Assembly: GCA_027533425.1 (NCBI GenBank) | Contig: JAPZUD010000006.1 | Location: forward strand, 62,001 to 126,000 | Direction: 5' to 3' | DNA from: Beijerinckiaceae bacterium | GTDB taxonomy: Bacteria; Pseudomonadota; Alphaproteobacteria; Rhizobiales; Beijerinckiaceae | Length of the DNA stretch: 64,000 nucleotides | Shown: positions 1 through 8,459 of the stretch, piece after piece | Numbering within the stretch: the stretch's first letter is position 1 | Layout of the letters: each line of letters opens with the position of its first letter | Position numbers and translations under genes: made by a program | Notes under the pieces: generated by a model | Databases searched by the model: none | What the model was told of the DNA's origin: nothing | Seen by the model: only the letters and a program-made list of their open reading frames with translations

Positions 1-2
1 CG

Positions 3-1010
3 GAAGCGCTGGCCGATCCTGTCCCCGAAAATGCCGGCTTCGGCATTCCGGACAAGGCGGTGGCCCTCCGCGCACTCGCAGACGGACGAGACCTCATTCT
101 CGGCCATGATGACCGGTTCTTCGCGGCACCGGCGCAACTCGATACCCTCGCGGAGATGGCGGCCAGCCATCCAGAGGCCACTCTGGTCAGCGGCGCGACC
201 GATGTCGGTCTCTGGATCACCAAGAAGCTGCAGGACCTGCCGAAGATCATCGCCCTCAACCGCATCGAGGGCCTGAAGACCATTGCCGAGGACGAGACCA
301 CGCTCTTCCTCGGTGCCGGGGTTACCCATGCCGGGGCCATGCCGGCGCTTGGCCGGATCGATCCCGATCTCGACACGCTGATGAAGCGCTTTGCCTCGCG
401 GCAGGTGCGCGCCTCGGGCACGATCGGCGGGAACATCGCCAATGGCTCGCCGATCGGTGATCTCGCCCCGGCGCTGATCGCCCTCGGCTGTACCCTCCAT
501 CTCCGATATGGCGCCGAGAGCCGTGACCTGCCGCTCGAGGATTTCTTCATCGCCTACGGGAAACAGGATCGCCGGCCCGGCGAATGGGTCAGCGGCCTCA
601 CGATCACCAAGCCGGGGCATGGCAGCCATTTCCGTTGCTTCAAGATCTCGAAACGCACCGACGAGGATATCTCCACCGTGATGGGTGCCTTCCGGATCGA
701 ACTGGATGCCGAGCGCCGCATCGTCGCGGCGCGCATCGCCTATGGCGGCATGGCCGCAACGCCGCGCCGCGCGGCGAAGGCAGAGGCGGCCCTGGTCGGC
801 CTGCCGATCGCCGCCCCGGCCGAATGGGCCGCCGCCCTGCGGGCGCTCGCAGAGGATTTCCAGCCGATCAGCGACATGCGCGCCACAGCCGGCTACCGCT
901 CCCGCGTGGCCCGCGCCCTGCTTGGCAAGGCCCTGACTGAAATCGGCGGGGCGCGCAGCCTGACGCGGATCCAGCCGCGCGGCTCCGTCGCGGAGGCGGC
1001 CCATGTCTGA
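3..1010 (+). CDS. xdhA: Xanthine dehydrogenase small subunit, C-terminal part (5' truncated by window)
   Basis: The frame is open from the first base, so this is the 3' part (335 codons) of XdhA, which carries the [2Fe-2S] and FAD domains. The visible part is the FAD-binding domain: LVSGATDVGLW, GAGVTHAGA and the run RASGTIGGNIANGSPIGDLA are FAD/pyrophosphate contacts of the molybdenum hydroxylase family, followed by the CO-dehydrogenase flavoprotein C-terminal domain. The [2Fe-2S] domains lie outside the window. The last 8 bases overlap the start of the large subunit, so the two are translationally coupled. The enzyme oxidises hypoxanthine and xanthine to urate in the cytoplasm. Confidence 0.93.
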   Translation, partial: EALADPVPENAGFGIPDKAVALRALADGRDLILGHDDRFFAAPAQLDTLAEMAASHPEATLVSGATDVGLWITKKLQDLPKIIALNRIEGLKTIAEDETTLFLGAGVTHAGAMPALGRIDPDLDTLMKRFASRQVRASGTIGGNIANGSPIGDLAPALIALGCTLHLRYGAESRDLPLEDFFIAYGKQDRRPGEWVSGLTITKPGHGSHFRCFKISKRTDEDISTVMGAFRIELDAERRIVAARIAYGGMAATPRRAAKAEAALVGLPIAAPAEWAAALRALAEDFQPISDMRATAGYRSRVARALLGKALTEIGGARSLTRIQPRGSVAEAAHV

Positions 1011-3339
1011 GACATCGCTCGACGGAATGCCGCAGGAAGGCGCGCCCGCCCTGCTGGAAGTGGTGCACCAGCCGCTCCCGCATGACAGCGCGCTCCGCCA
1101 TGTCCAGGGCAATGCGCCCTATATCGACGATATTCTCGAACCGGAGGGAACGCTGCATCTCGCCATTGGCATGGCGCCGATTGCTGCAGGCGAGATCCTG
1201 GCGCTCGATCTCTCGGCGGTCCGGGCCGCACCGGGAATCGTGGCGGTGCTGACGGCGGAGGATATCCGGGGCAAGAACGATGTTTCGCCGGCTCTCGGTG
1301 ACGAACCGATGCTGGCCGCGCGCGAGATCAGTTTCCATGGCCAGCCGGTCTTCCTTGTCGCCGCCACCTCGCGCAAGGCAGCCCGGCTCGCGAGCCGGCT
1401 CGCGCGGTTCGAGACGCGTGCCGAAACGCCGGTTGTCTCGGTGGCGGATGCCCGTCAGGCCGGCGGCACGGTACTGCCGGATTATGCCTGGGAGCGCGGC
1501 GATGCCGCGGCCGCCCTCGCCGAAGCCCCGCACCGGCTCGAGGGTGAACTCGAAATCGGCGGGCAGGAGCATTTCTACCTCGAGGGCCAGATCGCCTTCG
1601 CCATCCCCGGCGAGGATGGCGACATGTTCGTCCATTCCTCGACCCAGCACCCGAGCGAGGTCCAGCATATCGTCGCCCGGGTCATGGGCACGGCCGATCA
1701 TGCGGTCACGGTGGAATGCCGGCGCATGGGCGGCGGCTTCGGCGGCAAGGAAAGCCAGGCCAGCCATTGGGCAGCCCTCGCCGCCTTCGCGGCGCAGGTG
1801 ACCGGGCGGCCCTGCAAGCTGCGGCTCGACCGCGACGACGATTTCGCCCTGACCGGCAAGCGGCACGATTTCCTCTCGGCCTATGCGGTGGGTTTCGACG
1901 GAACGGGCCTGATCCGCGCGCTCGATATCCGGCACGATGCCCGCTGCGGCTATTCGGCCGATCTCTCGCTCGGCGTCATCGACCGGACCATGTTCCATAC
2001 CGACAACGCCTATTTCATCCCGGCCTCGCGCATTGCCTCGCGCCGGCTGAAGACCAACACGGTCTCGAACACCGCCTTCCGCGGCTTTGGCGGGCCGCAG
2101 GGCATGCTCGCCATCGAGGCGATCATGGATGCCATCGCCCGCCGGCTCGGCCGCGATCCGCTCGATGTGCGCAAGGACAATCTCTATCGCCCCGGCCATC
2201 TGGTGACGCCCTATGGCATGGAGGTCTTCGACCACGCCACGATGCTGCCGCTGATCGAGACGCTCGAGGCCAGCAGCCGCTATCGCGAGCGCCGGCGCGA
2301 AGTGGCGGCCTTCAATGCCCAGTCCCCCATCCTCAAGCGCGGCCTCGCGCTGACGCCGGTCAAATTCGGGATTTCCTTCACGCTCAAGCATCTCAACCAG
2401 GCCGGTGCGCTGGTCCATGTCTATTCCGACGGCTCCGTCATGCTGAACCATGGCGGCACGGAAATGGGCCAGGGCCTGTTCGTGAAGGTCGCTCAGGTCG
2501 TGGCGGATGAATTCGGCCTGCCGCTCGAGCGGGTGAAGATCACTGCCACCAACACGGCCAAGGTGCCGAATACCGGCCCGACCGCCGCCTCCTCCGGTTC
2601 GGATCTCAATGCCATGGCGGCACGGATCGCGGCCCGGACCATCCGCGACCGGATGGCCGGGGAAGCCGGACGGCGCCTCGGCGACCGGCCCGAACAGATC
2701 CGGTTCCGCCACGGCCGTGTCTTCGCGGGCGAGGCCTCGATGAGCTTTGCCGAACTGGCCAAGGCCTGCGTGCTCGAGCGGATCTCGCTCTCCTCGACCG
2801 GCTATTACCGCACGCCCGGCATCACCTGGGACCGGGCCAGCAAGACCGGCCGGCCCTTCTTCTATTTCGCCTATGGCGCCGCCTGCTCGGAAGTGCTGAT
2901 CGATACCACCACCGGCGAGATGCGGCTCGAGGCGGTGGACATCCTCCATGATTGCGGCCGGTCGCTGAACCCGGCCATCGATATCGGCCAGATCGAGGGC
3001 GGCTTCGTGCAGGGCCTCGGCTGGCTGACGACGGAAGAACTCGTCTTCGACCGCGAGGGTCGCCTGCGCACCCATGCCCCCTCGACCTACAAGATCCCCG
3101 TCGCCTCGGATATTCCGGCCCGGTTCCGCGTCGATCTCTGGCAGGAGGAGAACCGCGAGGACTCGATCTACCGCTCCAAGGCAGTCGGCGAACCGCCGGT
3201 CATGCTGGCCATTTCCGCCTTCTCGGCCATCGCCGACGCCGTCCATGCCGTGAAGCCCGGCCATCCGACGCATCTGCGCGCGCCAGCCACGCCCGAGGCG
3301 ATCCTCGATGCGATCGACCGGCAATGGAGCCAGGGCTGA
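1003..3339 (+). CDS. xdhB: Xanthine dehydrogenase molybdopterin-binding subunit
   Basis: A 778-aa protein of the usual length for bacterial XdhB. Molybdopterin-contact motifs are visible: MGGGFGGKE near residues 242-250, FRGFGGPQG near 361-369, GGTEMGQGLFVK near 484-495, and KAVGEPP near 726-732, whose Glu is the catalytic base in the family. The ATG lies inside the 3' end of xdhA (8-bp overlap) and the TGA overlaps the ATG of xdhC, so xdhABC is one coupled operon. It forms the Mo-cofactor half of the heterodimer that oxidises purines. Confidence 0.96.
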   Translation: MSETSLDGMPQEGAPALLEVVHQPLPHDSALRHVQGNAPYIDDILEPEGTLHLAIGMAPIAAGEILALDLSAVRAAPGIVAVLTAEDIRGKNDVSPALGDEPMLAAREISFHGQPVFLVAATSRKAARLASRLARFETRAETPVVSVADARQAGGTVLPDYAWERGDAAAALAEAPHRLEGELEIGGQEHFYLEGQIAFAIPGEDGDMFVHSSTQHPSEVQHIVARVMGTADHAVTVECRRMGGGFGGKESQASHWAALAAFAAQVTGRPCKLRLDRDDDFALTGKRHDFLSAYAVGFDGTGLIRALDIRHDARCGYSADLSLGVIDRTMFHTDNAYFIPASRIASRRLKTNTVSNTAFRGFGGPQGMLAIEAIMDAIARRLGRDPLDVRKDNLYRPGHLVTPYGMEVFDHATMLPLIETLEASSRYRERRREVAAFNAQSPILKRGLALTPVKFGISFTLKHLNQAGALVHVYSDGSVMLNHGGTEMGQGLFVKVAQVVADEFGLPLERVKITATNTAKVPNTGPTAASSGSDLNAMAARIAARTIRDRMAGEAGRRLGDRPEQIRFRHGRVFAGEASMSFAELAKACVLERISLSSTGYYRTPGITWDRASKTGRPFFYFAYGAACSEVLIDTTTGEMRLEAVDILHDCGRSLNPAIDIGQIEGGFVQGLGWLTTEELVFDREGRLRTHAPSTYKIPVASDIPARFRVDLWQEENREDSIYRSKAVGEPPVMLAISAFSAIADAVHAVKPGHPTHLRAPATPEAILDAIDRQWSQG

Positions 3340-4316
3340 TGGCGGATTGGGCCCGCATCGCTGCCACCCTTGCCGAGGACGGGCGGGTTGCTCTCGTCAC
3401 CATCGACGCGGTCCGGGGCTCCAGCCCGCGCGAGGCCGGCACCCGGATGATGGTGCGCGCCGATGGCCGGATCGCCGGCACGATCGGCGGCGGCACCCTG
3501 GAATGGCAGGCCATCGCCCTTGCCCAGCAGACCATGCAGCGCCATCCCGAGGGCCATGCCCGGACGCGTGGCTTCGCGCTTGGCCCGGATATGGGCCAAT
3601 GCTGCGGCGGGCATGTCACGCTGCGGATCGAGACCCTTGCCCGCGTTGATCTGGCCTGGCTCGAGCCGCTTGTTGCCGCGCTCCGGCAGGATCCGGCCCG
3701 ACCCGTCATCGTTCGGCCGGATGCCCGCGGCATCGGCCAGCGGGTGGCGCTTGAACCGGGCGCATTGCCGCCGGAGGAGGCCCGGCTCGAGCCCGGCGCC
3801 GAGCTTCCGCAGCCATTGCTCCTGTTCGGCGCCGGCCATGTCGGCCGCGCGCTGGTCCTGGCGCTGGCGCCATTGCCCTTCTCCATCCGCTGGATCGATA
3901 CACGGCCCGAACTCTTCCCCACCCATCGCCCCGCCAATGCCGTGGCGGTGGCGACCACGACGCCCGTCGCGGAGATCGCCGCCGCCCCGCCGGGCGCCTT
4001 CATCCTCGCGATGACGCATAGCCACGCGCTCGATCTTGACCTGATGGCCGCCGCCCTGGCCCGTCCGGACCTGCCCTATTGCGGCGTGATCGGCAGCGCA
4101 ACCAAGCGCGCCCGTTTTGCAAGCCAGCTTGCCCGGCAGGGGCTCGGAGCCGACGCCATTGCCAGGATGATCTGCCCGGTGGGATCGCGCGATCTCGGCA
4201 GCAAGCACCCTGCGGTGATTGCGGCCGGAATCACGGTCGAGTTGCTGCAGCGGAAGGCGGCTCTGGCGCTCGCCCGGCCCGGTGCGGCAGTCAGGGCGCA
4301 GGTCGGCCGGGCGTGA
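3339..4316 (+). CDS. xdhC: XdhC, xanthine dehydrogenase maturation factor
   Basis: A 325-aa XdhC/CoxI-family protein. XdhC binds molybdenum cofactor, supports its sulfuration and inserts it into XdhB. The N-terminal XdhC/CoxI domain has GSSPREAGTRMMV and GTIGGGTLEW, with a Cys pair in MGQCCGGHVTL; the C-terminal Rossmann domain contains LLLFGAGHVGRALV. The ATG (3339) overlaps the TGA of xdhB. The 3' end overlaps the converging FAD-oxidase gene by 26 bp, so there is no room for a separate terminator. Confidence 0.94.
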   Translation: MADWARIAATLAEDGRVALVTIDAVRGSSPREAGTRMMVRADGRIAGTIGGGTLEWQAIALAQQTMQRHPEGHARTRGFALGPDMGQCCGGHVTLRIETLARVDLAWLEPLVAALRQDPARPVIVRPDARGIGQRVALEPGALPPEEARLEPGAELPQPLLLFGAGHVGRALVLALAPLPFSIRWIDTRPELFPTHRPANAVAVATTTPVAEIAAAPPGAFILAMTHSHALDLDLMAAALARPDLPYCGVIGSATKRARFASQLARQGLGADAIARMICPVGSRDLGSKHPAVIAAGITVELLQRKAALALARPGAAVRAQVGRA

Positions 4317-5739
4317 AGGACGGCAGGTCATTGCCGAGCGCAATCACCTTGCCCGGATTGAGCAGGTTCTTCGGATCGAGTGCCCGCTTGAGCGTGGCCA
4401 TCAACGCGAGCGCCACCGGATCCTTGTAATGCGGCAGCTCGTCCCGCTTGATCAGCCCGACCCCGTGCTCCGCCGCGATCGACCCGCCCCGTTCAGCCAC
4501 CGCATCATGCACAAGGCGGTTGAACCGGTGCCAGGTCGCGAGGAAGGCGGCCTTGTCCATGCCCACGGGCTGGCTCAGGTTGAAATGGATATTGCCATCG
4601 CCGATATGGCCGAAGGCGCAGACGCGGATACCCGGCATCGCCGCCTCGCAGGCGGCGCTGGTCTCGACCAGGAAATCCGCGACGCGCGAGATCGGCACCG
4701 AAACATCATGCTTGATCGACCCGCCCTCATGGCGCTGGCATTCGGACAGCTGTTCGCGCAGCCGCCAGAAATCCGCCGCCTGCGCCGCGCTGGCCGCCAG
4801 CGCCGCATCCAGCACCTCGCCGGCTTCCATGCCCGCTTCCAGCGTCGTCAGCAGAAGCTCCTCAAGCCCGGATTCCGCCTCGGGCGAAGTGAGCTCGACC
4901 AGCGCATAGAAAGGATAGGCGGCGGCAAACGGGTCACGCACATTCGGCGCATGGCGGAGCACCACATCGAGCCCGAAACGCGGCAGGATCTCGAAGGTGG
5001 TCAGCCGTTCTCCGGCCCGGCCGCGCAGCCGATGGAACAGCCGGACCACCGCCTCCGGATCGGGCGCGGCAAGGAAAGCTGTCACGCGGGAGCGGGGCGC
5101 CGGAAACAGCTTGACCACCGCCGCCGTCACGATGCCGAGCGTGCCTTCCGAACCGATGAAGAGATGCTTCAGATCGTAGCCCGCATTATCCTTGCGAAGG
5201 CTCGTCAGCCCGTTCCAGATCTCGCCGTCCGGCAGCACGACCTCGAGTCCGAGGATGAGATCGCGGGTATTGCCATAGCGCAGCACCGCCGTCCCGCCGG
5301 CATTGGTGGCGATGTTCCCGCCGATCGTGCAGGAGCCCTCGGAGGCCAGCGAAAGCGGAAAGAGCATGCCCGCCTCGCGCGCGGCATCCTGCACCGCCTG
5401 CAACACCACACCGGCCTCGACGATCATCGTGGCATTGACCGGGTCGACGGCGCGGATCGCCTTGAGCCGCGCCAGCGACAGCACGATCCCGCCGAAGGGT
5501 ACGCCGCCGCCGACCAGGCCGGTATTGCCACCCTGCGCCACGACGGGAAGCCCGGCCGCATCGGCCAGTTGCATCACGCGGGAAACCTCGGCTGTCGAAC
5601 CCGGACGGATCACGGCCAGCGCGTGGCCCCTGTGCAGGCCGCGCAGTTCCGTCAGGGCCGGCTGCATCGCCGCTTCATCGACGATAACATGCGCCTCGCC
5701 GACAACGGCGCGAAGCTGGTCGAGAAATGCTGAAGACAT
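4291..5739 (-). CDS. FAD-linked 2-hydroxyacid dehydrogenase (GlcD / D-2-hydroxyglutarate dehydrogenase-like)
   Basis: A 482-aa PCMH-type flavoprotein. The FAD-binding half has GGNTGLVGGGVPFGG and GSEGTLGIVTAA; the C-terminal FAD-oxidase domain has AFGHIGDGNIHFN and AAEHGVGLIKR, which supply substrate and metal ligands in the D-lactate/D-2-hydroxyglutarate dehydrogenase family. The start at 5739 is preferred because GGAAAGGGG lies a few bases upstream; an in-frame ATG 39 bases earlier lacks a site. It probably oxidises a D-2-hydroxy acid and feeds electrons to ETF or quinone. The exact substrate cannot be read from sequence. It converges on xdhC. Confidence 0.88.
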   Translation of the reverse strand: MSSAFLDQLRAVVGEAHVIVDEAAMQPALTELRGLHRGHALAVIRPGSTAEVSRVMQLADAAGLPVVAQGGNTGLVGGGVPFGGIVLSLARLKAIRAVDPVNATMIVEAGVVLQAVQDAAREAGMLFPLSLASEGSCTIGGNIATNAGGTAVLRYGNTRDLILGLEVVLPDGEIWNGLTSLRKDNAGYDLKHLFIGSEGTLGIVTAAVVKLFPAPRSRVTAFLAAPDPEAVVRLFHRLRGRAGERLTTFEILPRFGLDVVLRHAPNVRDPFAAAYPFYALVELTSPEAESGLEELLLTTLEAGMEAGEVLDAALAASAAQAADFWRLREQLSECQRHEGGSIKHDVSVPISRVADFLVETSAACEAAMPGIRVCAFGHIGDGNIHFNLSQPVGMDKAAFLATWHRFNRLVHDAVAERGGSIAAEHGVGLIKRDELPHYKDPVALALMATLKRALDPKNLLNPGKVIALGNDLPSFTPGRPAP

Positions 5740-5832
5740 CGGCACCCCTTTCCGGACCTGGACTCTCGGGCCGGGCAAGAGCCTTAACCTATTCCAGCCA
5801 GCACCCGCTTTGCCAAGGGGGAGCAGGGGCGA

Positions 5833-6084
5833 TCAGCGTGTTCGCCCGCCACGCATTCGTACACCCGGCGCCCAGACTGTGGCCGCGCCCGGTGGAACAT
5901 ACGGCTGCGTTCGCACCGGTCGGGGCGGCGCTGCGGGCAGGCGTGCCCGTTCCTCGCTGTCGAGGATCTCGCCCAGCGTCGGCGAACGCGGATCAGGGTC
6001 GATCGGAAAACCGGCCGCAAAGACGGGTTGCAGAACAAGCAGGCCGAACAGCCCTCCGGCCAGGGGCAAGCGAAGCAGACGCAT
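5833..6084 (-). CDS. Small secreted protein of unknown function
   Basis: An 83-aa reading frame starting MRLLRLPLAGGLFGLL with a hydrophobic core and a probable signal peptidase site after VFA or FAA. The mature part is short, Pro- and Arg-rich, with no recognised domain. GAGTGAG lies upstream of this ATG; an earlier in-frame ATG at 6135 would bury the signal peptide. It may follow promoter sequence between 6084 and 6199, divergent from the HAD gene. The overlapping plus-strand frames show no domain signal. Existence is plausible but unproven. Confidence 0.5.
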   Translation of the reverse strand: MRLLRLPLAGGLFGLLVLQPVFAAGFPIDPDPRSPTLGEILDSEERARLPAAPPRPVRTQPYVPPGAATVWAPGVRMRGGRTR

Positions 6085-6198
6085 GACAGAACTCACTCGC
6101 TCATTCCGGCCCAGAAACATCGGACCAGCCTTCACAATTTATGAGCGAAAAGGGTTCACAACCCGTGACTACGGCAAAGCCTGCACCGGAGCCCTTGC

Positions 6199-6807
6199 AT
6201 GAAGCCCACGAACCTCGTCTTCGATATCGGCAATGTCCTGATCCGCTGGGATTCGGAAATCCCCTATCGCCGGCTGATCCCCGATCCGGTCGAACGCCGG
6301 CATTTCCTCACCGAGATCCTGTCGCCGGCCTGGAATCTCGAACAGGATCGCGGCCGTCCCTGGTCCGTTGCCGAGGCAGAACGGATTGCTGTGCATCCGG
6401 ACAAAGCCGAGCTGATCCGCGCCTTCCGCCGCCATTGGCATGAGATGGTGCCCGGTCCGATCGAGGCCAATGTCGGGGTGCTGGAAACGGCGCTGGCACG
6501 CGGCATCCCGTGCTATGCCATCACAAATTTTGCGGCTGATACATTTGCCGAGGCGAAGGCGCGCTTTCCGTTCCTTGGTCGTTTCGCCGGCACGATCGTC
6601 TCGGCCGAACTCGGCGTGCTGAAGCCCGACCCGGCGATCTACAACGCCTTCCTCAAAACACATGGTCTTGCCGCGGAGAGTTGCCTCTTCATGGATGACA
6701 GTGCGAAGAATGTCGCTGGCGCAGCAGCGCTCGGCTTCGGCACGATCCATGTCACCGAGGGTATCGATCTTGCAGCGGAAATCCGTCGCTTCGGGCTCGA
6801 TCTATAG
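6199..6807 (+). CDS. HAD-superfamily phosphatase, YihX-like (subfamily IA)
   Basis: A 202-aa HAD hydrolase. Motif I is VFDIGNVL near residues 7-14: the nucleophile Asp is kept but the usual second Asp is Gly, as in the YihX group, whose E. coli member hydrolyses alpha-D-glucose-1-phosphate. Motif II ITNF, the Lys of LGVLKPDPAIY and motif IV FMDDSAKNV follow. GGAG lies just before the ATG. It converges on a phosphohexomutase gene, so a hexose-1-phosphate substrate is reasonable, but this rests on context and subfamily only. Confidence 0.85.
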   Translation: MKPTNLVFDIGNVLIRWDSEIPYRRLIPDPVERRHFLTEILSPAWNLEQDRGRPWSVAEAERIAVHPDKAELIRAFRRHWHEMVPGPIEANVGVLETALARGIPCYAITNFAADTFAEAKARFPFLGRFAGTIVSAELGVLKPDPAIYNAFLKTHGLAAESCLFMDDSAKNVAGAAALGFGTIHVTEGIDLAAEIRRFGLDL

Positions 6808-6819
6808 CCGGCGAAAGGA

Positions 6820-6839
6820 ATGGCGCCGTGAGGCGCCAT
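6820..6839 (-). terminator. Perfect 8-bp hairpin between convergent HAD and phosphohexomutase genes
   Basis: ATGGCGCC and GGCGCCAT are separated by GTGA and sit 12 bases from each stop codon. Read on the minus strand the stem is followed by TCCTTTC, a weak U-rich stretch, so it most likely ends the mutase transcript. The T tract is poor, hence moderate confidence. Confidence 0.45.
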
Positions 6840-6851
6840 CCACCGCCGCGA

Positions 6852-8378
6852 TCAGATCGTCTGGTTATAGGCGCCGACTTCCGGGTTCTCGCGCAGGATC
6901 GCGTCGACAGCCTTGAACATCTCGCGCATGCGCGCTTCCGAGACCGGGCTCTCGACCACAACCACGAGTTCCGGCTTGTTCGACGAGGCCCGCACAAGGC
7001 CCCAGGTCCCGTCGGCTGCCGTGACCCGGACACCATTCACTGTCACCACATCGCGGATCGGCTGGCCGGTGATCGTCTCGCCCTTCGCAGCCATCGCCTG
7101 GATGCGCTTCACCACGCGTTCGACGACATCATACTTGATCTCGTCATCGCAATGCGGCGACATGGTCGGCGAGCCCCACGTCTTCGGCACCGCGCGGTAG
7201 AGATCCGCCATGGACTGGCCGGGATTGCGATCGAGCATGTCGATCACGGCAATGCCGGTGACGATCCCGTCATCATAGCCGCGGCCCACCGGGGCATTGA
7301 AGAAGAAGTGGCCAGATTTCTCGAAGCCTGCCAAGGCCTTGAGCTCGGTGACGCGCTTCTTGATATGCGAATGCCCGGTCTTCCAGTAATCGGTCTTGGC
7401 CCCCAGGCGGATCAACTCCGGATCGGTATGGAACAGCCCGGTTGACTTCACATCGACCACGAAGGTCGAGCCGGGATGGAGCGTCGAGAGGTCCCGAGCC
7501 AGCATCACGCCGATCTTGTCGGCGAAGATCTCGTTGCCCTCGTTGTCAACGACACCGCAGCGATCGCCGTCGCCGTCAAAGCCGAGGCCCACATCGGCAC
7601 CATGCTCCTTCACCGCATGCGCGATGGCATGCAGCATCTCCATATCTTCCGGGTTCGGATTGTAACGCGGGAACGTATGGTCGAGCTTCGTGTCGAGCGG
7701 AATGACCTCGCAGCCAAGCGCCTCGAGGATCTGCGGCGCGAAAGCGCCGGCCGTGCCGTTGCCACAGGCCGCGACAACCTTGAGCTTCCGGGTGATCTTC
7801 GGCCGGCTCGTCAGGTCCTTGAAATAGAGGTCATAGAAATTGTCATGGAACGTATAGCTGCCGCCACCATCCAGGGCAAAGGCTCCAGCCAGAACGATTT
7901 CCTTGAGCCGGCTCATTTCATCGGGACCGAATGTGACGGGACGGTTGCAGCCCATCTTCACACCCGTCCAGCCATTGTCATTATGCGAGGCCGTGACCAT
8001 CGCGACAGCCGGGACATCGAGTGCGAATTGTGCGAAATAGGCCATCGGTGACAGCGCCAGGCCGATATCCACCACCTTGCAGCCCGAGGCCATGAGGCCG
8101 GCGACCAGCGCCAACTTGATCGAGGCGGAATAGCCCCGGAAATCATGGCCGACAACGATCCGCCGTTCGACGCCGCGTTCCTTCAGGAAGGTGCCGATGC
8201 CCATCCCCAGAGCCTGGATGCCCATGAGGTTGATCTCCGGCGCCTTGGGCGAGGCCGGATGCCCGAACCACCAGCGCGCGTCATATTCCCGGAAACCGGT
8301 CGGCTTCACGAGAGGGGTCGATTCGAAGGCACGGGTATTCGGCTCGATAGCCGTCAGCGGCTTGGGAAAGGAGAACAT
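6852..8378 (-). CDS. Phosphomannomutase / phosphoglucomutase
   Basis: A 508-aa alpha-D-phosphohexomutase. The phosphoserine loop is VTASHNDNG with Ser at residue 131, the Mg-binding loop is FDGDGDRCG (Asp 268, 270, 272), the sugar-binding loop includes GFEKSGH, and the C-terminal phosphate-binding loop includes RASSNKPEL. It interconverts hexose-6-phosphate and hexose-1-phosphate for GDP-mannose or UDP-glucose supply, hence for LPS and exopolysaccharide. The choice of mannose or glucose cannot be made from these motifs. It is a single-gene unit facing away from the yej operon. Confidence 0.93.
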   Translation of the reverse strand: MFSFPKPLTAIEPNTRAFESTPLVKPTGFREYDARWWFGHPASPKAPEINLMGIQALGMGIGTFLKERGVERRIVVGHDFRGYSASIKLALVAGLMASGCKVVDIGLALSPMAYFAQFALDVPAVAMVTASHNDNGWTGVKMGCNRPVTFGPDEMSRLKEIVLAGAFALDGGGSYTFHDNFYDLYFKDLTSRPKITRKLKVVAACGNGTAGAFAPQILEALGCEVIPLDTKLDHTFPRYNPNPEDMEMLHAIAHAVKEHGADVGLGFDGDGDRCGVVDNEGNEIFADKIGVMLARDLSTLHPGSTFVVDVKSTGLFHTDPELIRLGAKTDYWKTGHSHIKKRVTELKALAGFEKSGHFFFNAPVGRGYDDGIVTGIAVIDMLDRNPGQSMADLYRAVPKTWGSPTMSPHCDDEIKYDVVERVVKRIQAMAAKGETITGQPIRDVVTVNGVRVTAADGTWGLVRASSNKPELVVVVESPVSEARMREMFKAVDAILRENPEVGAYNQTI

Positions 8379-8459
8379 GCAAGATCCTGTTTGTGGCCTG
8401 GCCGTTCTCTACAGGACAATTCCTGAATTTTCAGCAACGGCAAAACCTTGATAACCAGC

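Noticed and set aside
868-3324. 818-aa open frame antisense to xdhB
   Set aside because: Composition is the mirror of a high-GC coding frame, with no domain; xdhB on the plus strand has clear motifs and overlaps with xdhA and xdhC.
5303-6202. 299-aa plus-strand frame across the FAD-oxidase start and the small secreted gene
   Set aside because: Antisense to a well-supported flavoprotein over most of its length, and no domain is visible.
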